NCBI GenBank assembly: GCA_040755395.1
Contig: JBFMAX010000002.1
Location: 310,001 to 374,000, forward strand
Reading direction: 5' to 3'
Origin: Nitrospirota bacterium
GTDB lineage: Bacteria > Nitrospirota > Nitrospiria > Nitrospirales > Nitrospiraceae
Length of the DNA: 64,000 bases
Part shown: positions 47,865 to 57,902 of the stretch, piece by piece
How positions within the stretch are numbered: the first letter of the stretch is position 1
Layout: every line of letters starts with the position of its first letter
The notes under the pieces: model-generated
Told to the model about the DNA's origin: nothing
What the model saw: the letters and a program-made list of their open reading frames with translations, nothing else
Database searches by the model: none
Position numbers and translations under genes: made by a program

Positions 47865-48710
47865 ATGGTTCGCGCGGTCGGCCGATCGTTCATTGTCGGA
47901 ATGCTGACGATCGCGACCCTCGCGGCGGCGGAAGAGCAACCGCCGGTCGAGGAAGTGCTGAACGGTCCCGTTCCGACCACGGTGCTGGTGCGGGTCGTCG
48001 CGCACGGCTCCCTCGTCTTGGGGCGCGAGGTGGGCGGCGCGCGCGTCACCATCACGGACGTCGCGACGGGCCGGATTCTCGTGACCGGCGTGCAACAGGG
48101 CGAAGCCGGCGATCAGAATCAGATCATGCGGACGCCGCGCCTCATGGAAGAGCCTCGGTACAGTTCCCGGCCGTCGGCCTCCTTCAGCGCGACCCTCGAC
48201 CTGGACCGGCCGACCCTGGTGGAAATTTCGGCGGAGGGGCCGCTCGCCTACCCGGCCGCCGCCCAGCGCGCCAGCAAGACCGTCCTCCTGATTCCCGGGC
48301 ACGATCTCACCAACGACGGGATCGTGCTGCATCTCTACGGGTACATCGTGCAGATCGAATCGCCGACTCCCGGCGAGCCGCTGATCGCCAAGGAAGACGT
48401 GACGTTGCGGGCGTCGATCCGCACCCTGTCGGGAGCGCCGGTGCGCCCGCACGGCGACTGGGATTCGCGCAAGATGCATATTTACGGCGAGGTCTTGATC
48501 GGCGACCGGGTCGTCGAACGGCTCCAACTGTTCCACGTCGGCCTCAAGAGCAGTTTCGAGGCGCCGTTTTTCGTGCCACTTCCGACAGACGCGCCGGACG
48601 GCATCACGCTCCGCGTCATCGCGGCCGACCCTTCGTCCGGCAACTTCGGCATGGGGCAGGCCAAGTACCCGGTGCTGTCGGAACGGCTCAGACCGAACGT
48701 CAAGAAGTGA
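47865..48710 (+). CDS. Exported protein of unknown function between metG and ftsH
   Basis: 281 aa. A signal peptide of about 22 residues ends at AAAEE. The mature protein is beta-rich and proline-containing (TTVLVRVVAHGSLVLGREVG, start near 38), suggesting an immunoglobulin-like or carboxypeptidase-regulatory-type fold: VGGARVTITDVATGRIL resembles a carried-substituent repeat. There are no catalytic motifs I recognise. It starts 10 bp after metG and ends inside a heptamer element upstream of ftsH. Periplasmic, function unknown. Confidence 0.72.
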   Translation: MVRAVGRSFIVGMLTIATLAAAEEQPPVEEVLNGPVPTTVLVRVVAHGSLVLGREVGGARVTITDVATGRILVTGVQQGEAGDQNQIMRTPRLMEEPRYSSRPSASFSATLDLDRPTLVEISAEGPLAYPAAAQRASKTVLLIPGHDLTNDGIVLHLYGYIVQIESPTPGEPLIAKEDVTLRASIRTLSGAPVRPHGDWDSRKMHIYGEVLIGDRVVERLQLFHVGLKSSFEAPFFVPLPTDAPDGITLRVIAADPSSGNFGMGQAKYPVLSERLRPNVKK

Positions 48711-48792
48711 TTGAGTGACTGGTGATTGAGTGATTGGGGACCGAGAACCCTGATGAACAATCACTCAATTACCGAATCACTGAATCACTCGG
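48707..48792. repeat. Heptamer-word hairpin upstream of ftsH
   Basis: Left arm 48707-48737 (gtgattg, agtgact, ggtgatt...). The right arm 48758-48792 is inverted (caatcac, tcaatta...). The upstream gene's stop (48708-48710) is in the first word. Same words as at 37318 and 39660. Confidence 0.8.
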
Positions 48793-48805
48793 CCGCGAGG
48801 CTACG

Positions 48806-50614
48806 ATGGATCCCAAACAAAAACAATTCTCTATCTGGTATCTCATTATCGCGCTCTGGGCGTTGATGTTGTTCCAATTTTTCGTCACGCCCTTCTTCAA
48901 TCCCGCCGAAATCCCCTATAGCGAGTTCAAAGCCGCGGTCGCCGACGGGAAGGTCGCCGAAGTCGCCGTGTCGTCGAGCATGATCCACGGCCGGATGAAG
49001 GACGGCAAGCTCTTCGACACGGTGCGGGTCGAGGATCCCGATCTCATCAGGGATCTGCAGCAGCACGGAGTCAAGTTCACCGGCGTCATCGAAAGCACCT
49101 TCTGGCGGGATCTGCTGTCCTGGGTCGTGCCGATCGCGCTGTTTTTCGGGGTGTGGTGGTTCATTTTCCGCCGCATGAGCCAGAGCCAGGGGTTCATGAC
49201 GGTCGGCCGCAGCAAGGCCAAGATCTATATGGAGAAGGACGTCAAGGTGTCCTTCTCCGATGTGGCCGGGGTGGACGAAGCCAAGCAGGAACTGCAGGAG
49301 GTCATCGAGTTCCTCAAGACGCCGGAGAAATTCCGCCGGCTGGGCGGCAAGATTCCGAAGGGTATTCTGCTCGTCGGCCCGCCCGGGACCGGCAAAACGC
49401 TGTTGGCCAAAGCCGTCGCGGGCGAAGCGGGCGTGCCGTTCTTCTCCATCAGCGGTTCGGAATTCGTCGAGATGTTCGTCGGCGTGGGCGCCGCGCGCGT
49501 CCGCGATCTGTTCGAGCAGGCCAAGCAGAAAGCGCCCTGCATCATCTTCATCGACGAGCTGGATGCGCTGGGCAAGGCCCGCGGCATCGGGCCGATGGCG
49601 CACGAGGAGCGGGAACAGACGCTCAACCAGCTTCTGGTCGAGATGGACGGATTCGATCCGCGGGTGGGCGTGATTCTCATGGCGGCGACCAACCGGCCGG
49701 AAATCCTCGATCCCGCCCTGCTGCGCGCCGGCCGGTTCGATCGGCAGGTCTTGGTCGACCGTCCGGACAAAGCCGGGCGGCTGGCCATTCTGAAGGTGCA
49801 TGCGCGGAACATTCCCCTGGCGAACGAGGCCGATCTGGAGGTGATCGCGGCCATGACGGCCGGCTTTGTGGGAGCCGACCTGGCGAACATCCTCAATGAA
49901 GCGGCCTTGCTCGCCGTCCGGCGCGGGAAGGACACGGTCAGTCTTTCGGAACTCCAGGAGGCGGTGGAGCGCGTGATCGCCGGGTTGGAGAAGAAGAACC
50001 GCGTCCTGAACCGCATGGAGAAAGAGCGCGTTGCGCACCACGAGGTCGGCCATGCGCTCGTCGCCCTGTCCATCCCCGGCGCCGACGCCGTGCAGAAGAT
50101 TTCGATCATTCCGCGCGGCATCGCCGCACTGGGGTATACCCTGCAACTGCCGACCGAGGACCGCTTCCTGATGACCAAGACCGAACTCAAGAACAAGATC
50201 GCGGTGTTGTTGGGCGGCCGCGCCGCCGAGGAACTCGTCTATCACGAGGTTTCGACCGGCGCGCAGGACGACCTGCTCAAAGCGACCGACATCGCCAAAA
50301 GCATGGTCAAGGCCTACGGCATGAGCGAGAAGCTGGGGCAGGTGAGCTTCGAGCGGGATCGGCAGCCTCTGTTCCTTCAGACGGGGCAGGCCTCCGCGCC
50401 CGGCGATTACAGCGAGGAAACGGCCCGCGAAATCGACTGCGAGATCCGCCAGATCATCGACGAACAGTATGAACGAGCCCGCGCGATTCTGAAAAGCAAG
50501 GAAGACGTGCTGCGCGAAGCCGCGGAGGTGCTGCTCGGCAAGGAAACGATCACGGGCGAGGAGCTGCAAGCGATCATCGCCAAGCGGGAGGCGGCGACGA
50601 GAACCCGTTCGTGA
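48806..50614 (+). CDS. ftsH: ATP-dependent zinc metalloprotease FtsH
   Basis: 602 aa from ATG 48806 with GAGG upstream; the extra frame to 48734 is repeat. Two membrane segments (about 10-30 and 105-123) flank a periplasmic domain. AAA module: Walker A GPPGTGKT near 195, Walker [12 protein letters not shown], and the SRH region with [18 protein letters not shown]. Zinc protease: HHEVGH near 412. It degrades membrane and regulatory proteins at the inner membrane. Confidence 0.96.
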   Translation: MDPKQKQFSIWYLIIALWALMLFQFFVTPFFNPAEIPYSEFKAAVADGKVAEVAVSSSMIHGRMKDGKLFDTVRVEDPDLIRDLQQHGVKFTGVIESTFWRDLLSWVVPIALFFGVWWFIFRRMSQSQGFMTVGRSKAKIYMEKDVKVSFSDVAGVDEAKQELQEVIEFLKTPEKFRRLGGKIPKGILLVGPPGTGKTLLAKAVAGEAGVPFFSISGSEFVEMFVGVGAARVRDLFEQAKQKAPCIIFIDELDALGKARGIGPMAHEEREQTLNQLLVEMDGFDPRVGVILMAATNRPEILDPALLRAGRFDRQVLVDRPDKAGRLAILKVHARNIPLANEADLEVIAAMTAGFVGADLANILNEAALLAVRRGKDTVSLSELQEAVERVIAGLEKKNRVLNRMEKERVAHHEVGHALVALSIPGADAVQKISIIPRGIAALGYTLQLPTEDRFLMTKTELKNKIAVLLGGRAAEELVYHEVSTGAQDDLLKATDIAKSMVKAYGMSEKLGQVSFERDRQPLFLQTGQASAPGDYSEETAREIDCEIRQIIDEQYERARAILKSKEDVLREAAEVLLGKETITGEELQAIIAKREAATRTRS

Positions 50615-51097
50615 TCCGATGCGTTGGCTGTGCGGAACGCCGGAAAGATGAAGGGCGATGGTTTACCGCGTTGATTATCACATCGTGAGGAGCAGGGTGG
50701 TCCTGGCGGCTCAGCGCTCCGGCTCGGGACCCGAGGCCAACCGGGCGGCTCGGCTGCGGAACTTGCTGGACTCCGCGCTGGCGCACAAGTCCAGCTTCGG
50801 ACGACCCCGGCCGCCTCACCGACTCGGCGGCGCGCACAAGCGTGATGCTCCTTATTCGTCGCATCGTGCGCCCTCGCCGTCCGCCTGCGGCGGACCGCCG
50901 CCCGGTCGCCCTCGGGAAACCTTCCGAGCCTCCGCGCGATTCGCGACCCAGGCCCACGCTGCTGCTCGCCGCCGTCTTAGGCGTGCGCATTTCCGGCATC
51001 TCCGCTGGTGGCAACGAACGTTCACGCGTTTCTGGGTAGTCAACACGGTAAACAAAGGCCATGAAGGCTCGGATAACGGTTAGAAGAGGTTGTGGCG
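50615..51097. other. Gene-poor segment bracketed by imperfect inverted repeats
   Basis: 483 bp. An open frame crosses it (50658-51083) but lacks any recognisable pattern and reads like composition-driven GC-rich filler. Left boundary GTTTACCGCGTTGA (about 50661) and right boundary TCAACACGGTAAAC (about 51040-51053) are inverted copies with one mismatch in 14. Inside lies a perfect 8-bp stem, GCTGGACT/AGTCCAGC at 50765-50772 and 50788-50795. No protein or RNA gene identified. Confidence 0.45.
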
Positions 51098-51865
51098 ATG
51101 CGGCTGAAAATCGGGTTTGCGCGAACAATACCGGCGATCGGCAAAATGGCCGAAATTGGTCTCACAGGCCCGGCGGCTGTCGGACTCGGATTCAGCCGAT
51201 GGTTTACACGCGTCTTGGCCGGCGTGGTCTTCGTGACGGTCGCCGTGGTTCTTCAGGGACAGGCCCCGGCGCAGCACGGGCGGCTGCCGAACGTCACGGA
51301 ATATCTGGACCAGCTCGAGCGTCCGGAGCGCGACCAGTACCAGAAACCGGCCGAGGTCATCCTGGCACTGGGGCTCAAACCGGGCATGATCGTCGCCGAT
51401 TTAGGGTCAGGCTCGGGCTACTTTACCCGGCGATTCGTCGAAGCTGTGACGGAGACCGGGAAGGTGTACGCAATCGATGTGGAACCGGAAGCCTTGAAGC
51501 ACGTCAAAGACAGCGTCGAGCACATGCACATCCCTTACACGGCCGAGTTTGTCCAGGCGCAGCCGGATAATCCCAAGCTGCCGTTCGAGTCGGTCGACCT
51601 GATCTTCCTGTGCAACGTCTACCACCACCTGGAAAACCGGACGACCTACTTTACCAACGTGAAATCCGCGCTGAAACCCGGCGGGCGGATCGCAATCATC
51701 GACTTCTATCACGACGAACGGTCCGGCGATCTGGGGTTCTCCAAAACGCATTTGGTCCCTCGCGAGACCGTGTTGGACGAGATGACCAAAGCCGGCTATC
51801 GCCTCCTGCGCGAGCACAGCTTCCTGCCGAAGCAGTATTTCTTGGAGTTCGCGCCCGTCTCTTAG
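51098..51865 (+). CDS. Exported or membrane-anchored class I SAM methyltransferase-fold protein
   Basis: 255 aa from ATG 51098, with AGAGG 8 nt upstream. The N-terminal 50 residues hold a hydrophobic segment (WFTRVLAGVVFVTVAVVLQ), followed by a Rossmann methyltransferase: MIVADLGSGSGYFTRRFVE near 97-115, YAIDVEPEAL, and FLCNVYHHLENR. The SAM motifs look intact. A signal-type N-terminus on such an enzyme is odd; similar putative exported methyltransferases are known from genomes without a shown substrate. It converges on the RND gene, with 7 bp between stops. Confidence 0.8.
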   Translation: MRLKIGFARTIPAIGKMAEIGLTGPAAVGLGFSRWFTRVLAGVVFVTVAVVLQGQAPAQHGRLPNVTEYLDQLERPERDQYQKPAEVILALGLKPGMIVADLGSGSGYFTRRFVEAVTETGKVYAIDVEPEALKHVKDSVEHMHIPYTAEFVQAQPDNPKLPFESVDLIFLCNVYHHLENRTTYFTNVKSALKPGGRIAIIDFYHDERSGDLGFSKTHLVPRETVLDEMTKAGYRLLREHSFLPKQYFLEFAPVS

Positions 51866-51872
51866 TCCGCAG

Positions 51873-54800
51873 TCAGCGAGTCAGGTCCGGCACGGGAACG
51901 GAAACCCGGGGTTCGCGTCGGTGAAGATCCGGCGTGTCGGGCGACGGCATTCGATCTTCCTCCGACCTTCCGGCCAACAGCATGTAGACGGCGGGGACGA
52001 CGAAGAGGGTCAGCAGCGTCGAGACGGCCAGTCCGCCGATGACGACGATCCCGATCTGGCGGCGGCCTTCGGCGCCGGCGCCGAACGCCAGGGCCAACGG
52101 AACGGCGCCGAGAATCGTCGCGACGGTGGTCATCAGAATCGGCCGCAGGCGCAACGCCGCGGCTTCGATGACGGCCGCAACGACGTCGCGGCCGCGCGTC
52201 CGCAACTGATTGGCGAATTCCACGATCAGGATCGAGTTCTTGCTCACGAGCCCGATCAGCATCACCAGGCCGATCTGGCTGTAGATATTCAGTGTGCCGC
52301 CGGTCAGCTTCAGCGCCAGGAGCGCGCCCATCACGGCGGGCGGAACGGCCAGCAAAATCGTGAAGGGATGCACGTAACTGTCGAATTGCGCCGCGAGCAC
52401 GAGATAGATCACGAGCAGGGCGAGCGCGAAGGTCGCGGCCAGCCCGCTCCCCGCCTCCTTCAGTTCCTTCGACTCGCCGGCGTAGCTGATCCGCATGCCG
52501 GGCGGCAGCACCTCTTTCGCCAGACGATCCAGATAATCGAGCGCCTCCCCGAGGGTGAACCCGTCCGCCAACCCGGCGCTGAGCGTGACCGCGCGCATCT
52601 TGTCGTAATGGCGCAAGGCCTGGGGAGCGGTGTGCTCCCGGACGTCCACCAGATTGTCGAGCGGAATCAGCGCCTGGTCGTTGCCGCGCACGTGAAGCGC
52701 GCCGATGTCGGACGGCTTGCCGCGTCGCCGATCGTCGACCTTCACGATGACGTTGTAGGCCCGACCGTCGCGGACGAAGGTGGTCACCGGCCGGCCGCCC
52801 AGCAACGACTCCAGCGTACGGCCGATGGCGGACACGGACACCCCGAGATCGGCGGCCTTCGCCCGGCGCACCTCCACCGCGACGTGGGGCTTGTCGAGAA
52901 CGAGGTCCGTGTCCAGGTCGATGAGACCGGGATGGGCGGCGGCTCTTTGCACGAGGAGGCCGGCTGTTCGCTTCAGGTCCTCGTAGGAGGTCCCGCCGAT
53001 GACGAACTGCACCGGCGTCCGGTTGGCCGATTGGTTCATCGGCGGGGGATCGATGAGATACGCCTTGACCCCGCCCAGTTCCGCCAGCCGCGGAGTCAGC
53101 GCGGCCGTGATCTCGCGCTGCGCGCGGCTGCGCTCGTCCCAGTCGATAAGCGACGCCCAACTCGCCGCGCGATTGACGACCGTCGGCCGGCCGCCCCGTC
53201 CGACCACGGTGTAGGTGGTCGCGATCTCCGGCACGGTCGCGTACAAGTCCTCGAGCCGGCGGGCATACGTGTCGGTCTGGCGGATCGTCGCTCCTTCGGA
53301 TGCGAGCAGGTGGACGACGAACCAGCCGGTGTCTTCCAGCGGGGCCAGCTCGGAGGGCAACCTCATGAACAGCAGGAGTCCGGCGACCGCCGAGCCCAGC
53401 GCCGCCGCCAGCACGACCGACTTGGTCCGGAGCGCCGCCGCCAGCGCACGCCGATAGCCGGCGCTCACCGCCGCGAGGGCGGTCTCGGCCGCCCGATGCA
53501 GCCAGCCCCGGCGGGAGGCGGGCGTCAGCATCGTGGCGCACAGCATCGGGGTCAGCGTCAGCGCGATGAAGCCGGACAACAACACGGAGCCGGCGACGGC
53601 GATCGCCAGTTCGGCGAACAGGCGGCCGACCATGCCGGTCAAAAACGCCACCGGCACGAACACCGCCACCAATGACAGCGTGGTGGCCACGACGGCGAAG
53701 CCGATTTCCCGGCTGCCGTCGATCGCCGCGCGCACGGACGGGACGCCGCGCACCAGGCGACGATGAATGTTTTCCAGCATGATGATGGCGTCATCCACGA
53801 CCAGCCCGACCGCGAGGACCAGGCCCAACAAGGTGAGCACGTTCAACGAACTTCCAGCCGCGTAGAGCACCGTGAGCCCGCCCACGAGCGAGGCGGGAAT
53901 CGCCACGGCCGGAATCAGGGTCGCGCGGGCGCTGCCGAGAAACAGAAAGATCACCAGGATGACCAGCCCCAAGGCCCAGCCCAGCGCGTGATGGACTTCG
54001 CGAATGGATCGTTCGATGGCGACGGAGCTGTCGAAGGCGACCCGCAACGCCATGCCTTCCGGCAGCGTCTCGATCACACGGAGCAGCTCGCGCTTCACCG
54101 CCCGGGCGACCTCGAGGGTGTTGGCCTTCGACTGTTTGACCACCCCCAAGCCCACCGCCGGCTTGCCGTTGACCCGGACCAGTTTCCGATCGTCTTCGGC
54201 GCCGAGCTCGACGCGACCGACGTCCCGGAGCCGCACGGGGTAGCCGTCCCGGTAGGCCATGATCAGATCGTTGAACTGCTCCGGGGTGTGCAGCATGCCG
54301 CGGGTGGACACCCCGTATTCGAGCCGATCGCTCTCGATCCGGCCGGACGGAAGGGTGACGTTCTGGTTCCGCAGACCTTCCTCCACGTCCTCCACGGTGA
54401 GTTGACGCGCGGCCAGACGGTCGGGGTCCAGCCAGACGCGCATGGCATAGCGCCGTTCCCCGTCGAGATACACGGTTGACACGCCCGGCAGGACGGCCAG
54501 GCGACTCTTGATCGCTCGCTCCGCGGTCTCGGTGATGTCCAGTTCGGAATGCCGGTCGCTCGACAAGGCCAGCCACAGAATTTCGTCCGCGTCGGCGTCT
54601 TCCTTGACGACGATCGGTTCCTCGATGTCCCGGGGGAGCTGGCGCCGCGCGCGGGAGACACGATCCCGCACGTCGTTGGCGGCGGCGTCGAGGTCCCGGC
54701 CCAAGTCGAATTCCAAAGTGACGCTCGACATCTCTTCACGGCTGTTGGACGTCAGGGTCTTGAGCCCCTCGATGCCGCTCAGGGCGTCTTCCAGCACGGT

Positions 54801-54992
54801 GGTGACGTTGGTTTCCACCAACTCGGCGTCGGCGCCGGAATAGATCGTCCGTACCGACACGATCGGCGGCTCGATCGCCGGATATTCCCGCAGCGAGAGC
54901 CGGTGAAAGGAGAGGATCCCGAAGACGACCAGCAGGAGGGTCATCACCGTCGCGAAAACAGGCCGGCGGATGCAGAGTTCGGACAGTCTCAT
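51873..54992 (-). CDS. RND efflux transporter, HAE-1 type
   Basis: 1039 aa. Twelve membrane segments in the classical arrangement: one near the N-terminus (PVFATVMTLLLVVFGIL), two large periplasmic loops, and the central cluster GLVILVIFLFLGSARATLIP then LVLAVGLVVDDAIIMLENI with the paired acidic residues of the proton relay. It exports drugs, dyes, or lipids with a membrane-fusion protein. That partner is 82 bp upstream (55075). No outer-membrane TolC-type gene is present, so it must come from elsewhere. Confidence 0.94.
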   Translation of the reverse strand: MRLSELCIRRPVFATVMTLLLVVFGILSFHRLSLREYPAIEPPIVSVRTIYSGADAELVETNVTTVLEDALSGIEGLKTLTSNSREEMSSVTLEFDLGRDLDAAANDVRDRVSRARRQLPRDIEEPIVVKEDADADEILWLALSSDRHSELDITETAERAIKSRLAVLPGVSTVYLDGERRYAMRVWLDPDRLAARQLTVEDVEEGLRNQNVTLPSGRIESDRLEYGVSTRGMLHTPEQFNDLIMAYRDGYPVRLRDVGRVELGAEDDRKLVRVNGKPAVGLGVVKQSKANTLEVARAVKRELLRVIETLPEGMALRVAFDSSVAIERSIREVHHALGWALGLVILVIFLFLGSARATLIPAVAIPASLVGGLTVLYAAGSSLNVLTLLGLVLAVGLVVDDAIIMLENIHRRLVRGVPSVRAAIDGSREIGFAVVATTLSLVAVFVPVAFLTGMVGRLFAELAIAVAGSVLLSGFIALTLTPMLCATMLTPASRRGWLHRAAETALAAVSAGYRRALAAALRTKSVVLAAALGSAVAGLLLFMRLPSELAPLEDTGWFVVHLLASEGATIRQTDTYARRLEDLYATVPEIATTYTVVGRGGRPTVVNRAASWASLIDWDERSRAQREITAALTPRLAELGGVKAYLIDPPPMNQSANRTPVQFVIGGTSYEDLKRTAGLLVQRAAAHPGLIDLDTDLVLDKPHVAVEVRRAKAADLGVSVSAIGRTLESLLGGRPVTTFVRDGRAYNVIVKVDDRRRGKPSDIGALHVRGNDQALIPLDNLVDVREHTAPQALRHYDKMRAVTLSAGLADGFTLGEALDYLDRLAKEVLPPGMRISYAGESKELKEAGSGLAATFALALLVIYLVLAAQFDSYVHPFTILLAVPPAVMGALLALKLTGGTLNIYSQIGLVMLIGLVSKNSILIVEFANQLRTRGRDVVAAVIEAAALRLRPILMTTVATILGAVPLALAFGAGAEGRRQIGIVVIGGLAVSTLLTLFVVPAVYMLLAGRSEEDRMPSPDTPDLHRREPRVSVPVPDLTR

Positions 54993-54998
54993 GGAAGA

Positions 54999-55093
54999 GC
55001 GTGAAACGTGATCCGTTCAGCGTTCACGGCGAAGCTCTCGGTCGGAAGATGACGTGGTGTCTCCGGTTCACGAGTCACGGTGAACGGTGAACG
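54999..55093. repeat. Heptamer-word hairpin between the RND and HlyD-type genes
   Basis: Left arm 54999-55033 (gcgtgaa, acgtgat, ccgttca, gcgttca). Right arm 55064-55093 (cggttca, cgagtca, cggtgaa twice). The HlyD-type gene's stop (55075-55077) is inside cgagtca. Confidence 0.75.
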
Positions 55094-56169
55094 ACCTCGC
55101 CGGCGATTCGCAGGCCGTCCTTGAGCTTGTGATGCCCGGCCCGCACGACCACGTCGCCGCGATCGAGGCCGCTCCGGACGTGCACCAGCGTGCCTGCTCG
55201 GGCGCCCAACGTCACCTCGGTCCGCCGCGCGACGCGGTCGATGACGCGGTACACGAAGGATTTGTCCCCCTGGAACACGACCGCTTCCTCGGGGATCAGC
55301 AGCGCGTCGTCCCGCCGGGTGAGGATCACCGTGACCCTGGCGAACAGGCCGGGGCGTAATTTGCCGTCCGGATTGGGCACGCGCGCGCGGACGTGGAGAG
55401 CCCGATTCACGGCTTCCACGCGCGGATCGACCGCGTAGATCTCGCCGGAAAACGTTTCTCCCGGATAGGCGTCGGTCTCGACGGTCACCGGTTGGCCGAC
55501 GAAGAGCGCGCGGAGAAAGGTCTCCGGCACCTTGAAGTCGATTTTCAGCGTGCGGAGATCCTCCAGGTTGACCAGATCCTGCCCCGGCCGGACATAATCC
55601 CCGGGCGAGACGCGACGGAGCCCGAGGGTGCCGGCGAACGGCGCGCGCAGCTTGGTTTTCTTCAGCCGTTCGGCGAAGGCGACGGTGTTGGCCTCCGCTG
55701 CCTGGAGGGCGCTGCGGGCCTCGTCGAGTTGTTGCGGCGGGACGATGGTGCTCGGGTTGCGGTTCAGGCGCTGCAATCGTTCGTAGGTCGATCGCGCGAT
55801 CCGTTCCTGCGCGGCGGCCTGAGCCGTCTGCGCCCGGAGCTCCGCGTCGTCCAATTCGATCAGCACGGCGCCTTGGTCCACGGCCTGGCCCTCCTGAAAG
55901 GAGATCTGCGTCACCAGACCGGGCAGCTCCGGGCGGATCAGCACCGATTCGTTGGCTTCCAGCGTGCCCACGGCGGTCGCCGTCTCAGTCACCGGCCCCA
56001 CCGCGACGGGGACGAGTTCCACCGGCACGGCCGGCTCCGGAGATACCGTCGCATCGGTCGGCTGGCTGGTGACGCGTTCTCCCAGTCGCGTGATGAACAA
56101 TCCGGTCGCGACGAGGAGGATGACGAGGGCCGTTATCCCGACACGGCGTTGCGCAGGCAGTCGCATCAT
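55075..56169 (-). CDS. Membrane fusion protein (HlyD/AcrA type) of the RND system
   Basis: 364 aa from the first of two adjacent ATGs (56169/56166). An inner-membrane anchor (ITALVILLVATGLFI) is followed by a split lipoyl domain (VGTLEANESVLIRPELPGLV, start near 64, and LRAPFAGTLGLRRVSPGDYV), a helical hairpin (about 110-160) and beta-barrel. It bridges the RND pump to an outer-membrane channel. The last residues are encoded by a heptamer array. Confidence 0.92.
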   Translation of the reverse strand: MMRLPAQRRVGITALVILLVATGLFITRLGERVTSQPTDATVSPEPAVPVELVPVAVGPVTETATAVGTLEANESVLIRPELPGLVTQISFQEGQAVDQGAVLIELDDAELRAQTAQAAAQERIARSTYERLQRLNRNPSTIVPPQQLDEARSALQAAEANTVAFAERLKKTKLRAPFAGTLGLRRVSPGDYVRPGQDLVNLEDLRTLKIDFKVPETFLRALFVGQPVTVETDAYPGETFSGEIYAVDPRVEAVNRALHVRARVPNPDGKLRPGLFARVTVILTRRDDALLIPEEAVVFQGDKSFVYRVIDRVARRTEVTLGARAGTLVHVRSGLDRGDVVVRAGHHKLKDGLRIAGEVVHRSP

Positions 56170-56299
56170 GGATGAAGAAGCTCCTCGAAGAATCCGAAGA
56201 CCCGTACCCGGACCGGCCGGCGGTCCGCACACGTCCCCCACCTTACCGAAAATCCGTGCCGAAATCACCCGGCGGGAATCGTGACCGGCTCGCGCGGGT

Positions 56300-56340
56300 C
56301 CGCCCCCCTCACCCTCCCACTCCAAGGGGGAGAAGGTCAA
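56300..56340. repeat. C-rich palindrome, degenerate copy
   Basis: CTCACCCTCCCACTCC...GGGGGAGAAGG, a decayed form of the palindromes at 26281 and 29272, just downstream of the PepSY stop. Confidence 0.5.
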
Positions 56341-57596
56341 GATGAGTGGATGAGCGCGCTAGTCTGGCTCGGCCGATGAGCGGGCCGCATCTTCTGCCGC
56401 AAACGGGCCCGTCGTTTCAGCCACCACATGCGGAGGGCGGTGACGTACAGCAGGAGCGGCGCGAATCCGGCGACGCACACGATCCAGCGCCCGATCAAGC
56501 CGAGAGCCTCGCCGTTGTGCAGTGGGAAGAGCCAGGCGATGAAGGTCTCTCCAGCCGTGAAACGACGCCAATCGCGGACCCGCACGACGTCGCCGGTCCA
56601 CGCATTGATCCATACGTGGCTCTGTCCGCCGGTTATTCGCACCTCGCCCGGCTGCCGCAACCCCACCTGATACAAACCTGTATGCCGGTCTCGATCCGGG
56701 AAGCCGATCCACTTCAGTTCGGCGTCCGGGAAAACTTCGCGGGCGACGGCGACGGCCCGTTCGACCGAAATCGGGTCGGCCGCCGCGATCGGCTCGACCC
56801 GAAGGTCTTTCGACGCGTCCTGAACGGGAGAGAACAACCTGACGAGCGCGATCACGTAGTCGGGAAAGGCAAGGTAGACGCCCGTGAAGGCCAGGATGAA
56901 CAGCACGACCGCGCTGGACAATCCGCCGAGCTTGTGCAGGTCGTAGTGCCGCCGGATGGCGCTTCCGCCCGGCGTCATCTTGAACGCCTCCCGTACCCGA
57001 CCCCGCCTCGGCCACCACAGGTACAGGCCGGTGCCGACCGACAGGAGGAGGAACACGGCGCCGAACCCGACGATCGTTTCGCCGAGTTCGTCCAAGAGCA
57101 AGGATTCGTGCAGCTCATAGATGAATGACACGAACGTTCCGCCCCATTCGCGCCCGGAACTGCGCACCTCCGCGGTGTAGGGATCGACCCGCACCTCGAT
57201 CCAGCGGAACTTATCAGGTGCGCCGGTCGGGAGTTTGTACCAGGCGAGAAAGGTGTCCCGCTCGTGCTCGGGCAGGCGCAGGCTGTCGGGGCCCGTCCAC
57301 TCGGGATGGGCCGCCCGCACGGCGGCGAGGATCTCCCCAAGGGGGCGGTACGGCCCTCGGCCCGTTGCGGTCACTTGCCCGGGATTGAGCCACTCGTCGA
57401 TCGCTTTATAGAAGACCAGGATACTGCCGGTGAGACTCAGGAGGACGAAGAGGCCGCCCAGGATGAGCCCGACATAGAGATGCGCGTTGAGCCACAGCTT
57501 CCGCAGCGCATGGGAATGGACCGTCCGCCGGGATGAGGCCGCGTCCGCGAGGACGGCGGCGGAGTCTTGTTCGAGGGGAGAAGAAGATTCGGCCAT
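56337..57596 (-). CDS. PepSY-associated membrane protein
   Basis: 419 aa. Four membrane segments (about 40-62, 168-190, 228-250, 370-392) with the signature HLYVGLILGGLFVLLSLTGSIL at the first. HDLHKLGG-type and LHNGEALG histidines lie near the membrane face. A PepSY-like periplasmic region (about 270-360) is present. Such proteins often accompany TonB receptors for ferric siderophores, probably as inner-membrane reductases. It lies downstream of a Com-like gene and 2.8 kb from fecA, on the same strand. Confidence 0.85.
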   Translation of the reverse strand: MAESSSPLEQDSAAVLADAASSRRTVHSHALRKLWLNAHLYVGLILGGLFVLLSLTGSILVFYKAIDEWLNPGQVTATGRGPYRPLGEILAAVRAAHPEWTGPDSLRLPEHERDTFLAWYKLPTGAPDKFRWIEVRVDPYTAEVRSSGREWGGTFVSFIYELHESLLLDELGETIVGFGAVFLLLSVGTGLYLWWPRRGRVREAFKMTPGGSAIRRHYDLHKLGGLSSAVVLFILAFTGVYLAFPDYVIALVRLFSPVQDASKDLRVEPIAAADPISVERAVAVAREVFPDAELKWIGFPDRDRHTGLYQVGLRQPGEVRITGGQSHVWINAWTGDVVRVRDWRRFTAGETFIAWLFPLHNGEALGLIGRWIVCVAGFAPLLLYVTALRMWWLKRRARLRQKMRPAHRPSQTSALIHSS

Positions 57597-57681
57597 GGCT
57601 CGACCTCGACGACCGGCTCTGGGGTCGAGCCCTCTGGCCTTTGGAGTTGGTCACGATCCTAGCGCAAGCGGAATGCGGTTT

Positions 57682-57870
57682 TCAATCCAGATCGAGCCGA
57701 GGAGGCTTCCCGCGGATGCTCGTCAAGGGAATCGTGCGGACGCGACGGCAGCGCTTGCATTTGATCTCGATGCCGGTCGCACACCAGCGCGCGAGGAGTC
57801 GCCCGCATTCGCAGCGGATGTCGTCGCTTGAACGCTCCTCGGCTTCCTCGGATTCGCTCGATGCGCTCAT
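57682..57870 (-). CDS. Com-like zinc-ribbon protein
   Basis: 62 aa from ATG 57870 with GGACGG upstream (a TTG at 57882 is possible). Four cysteines as IRCECG ... IEIKCKRCRRVRTI. This matches the small Com-type zinc-ribbon proteins (first known from phage Mu, where Com controls mom translation). Here it sits between TonB-linked genes, not phage genes. Nucleic-acid binding is plausible; the target is unknown. Confidence 0.7.
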   Translation of the reverse strand: MSASSESEEAEERSSDDIRCECGRLLARWCATGIEIKCKRCRRVRTIPLTSIRGKPPRLDLD

Positions 57871-57902
57871 GGTGCCGTCCAATCCCGCTCACGACATCGC
57901 GG

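Noticed and set aside
48785-50569. 594-codon minus-strand frame opposite ftsH
   Set aside because: Antisense to FtsH, which has all catalytic motifs.
50658-51083. Possible 141-aa gene after ftsH
   Set aside because: No ribosome site, no recognisable domain, low-complexity Arg/Ala/Pro content; kept only as a gene-free segment.
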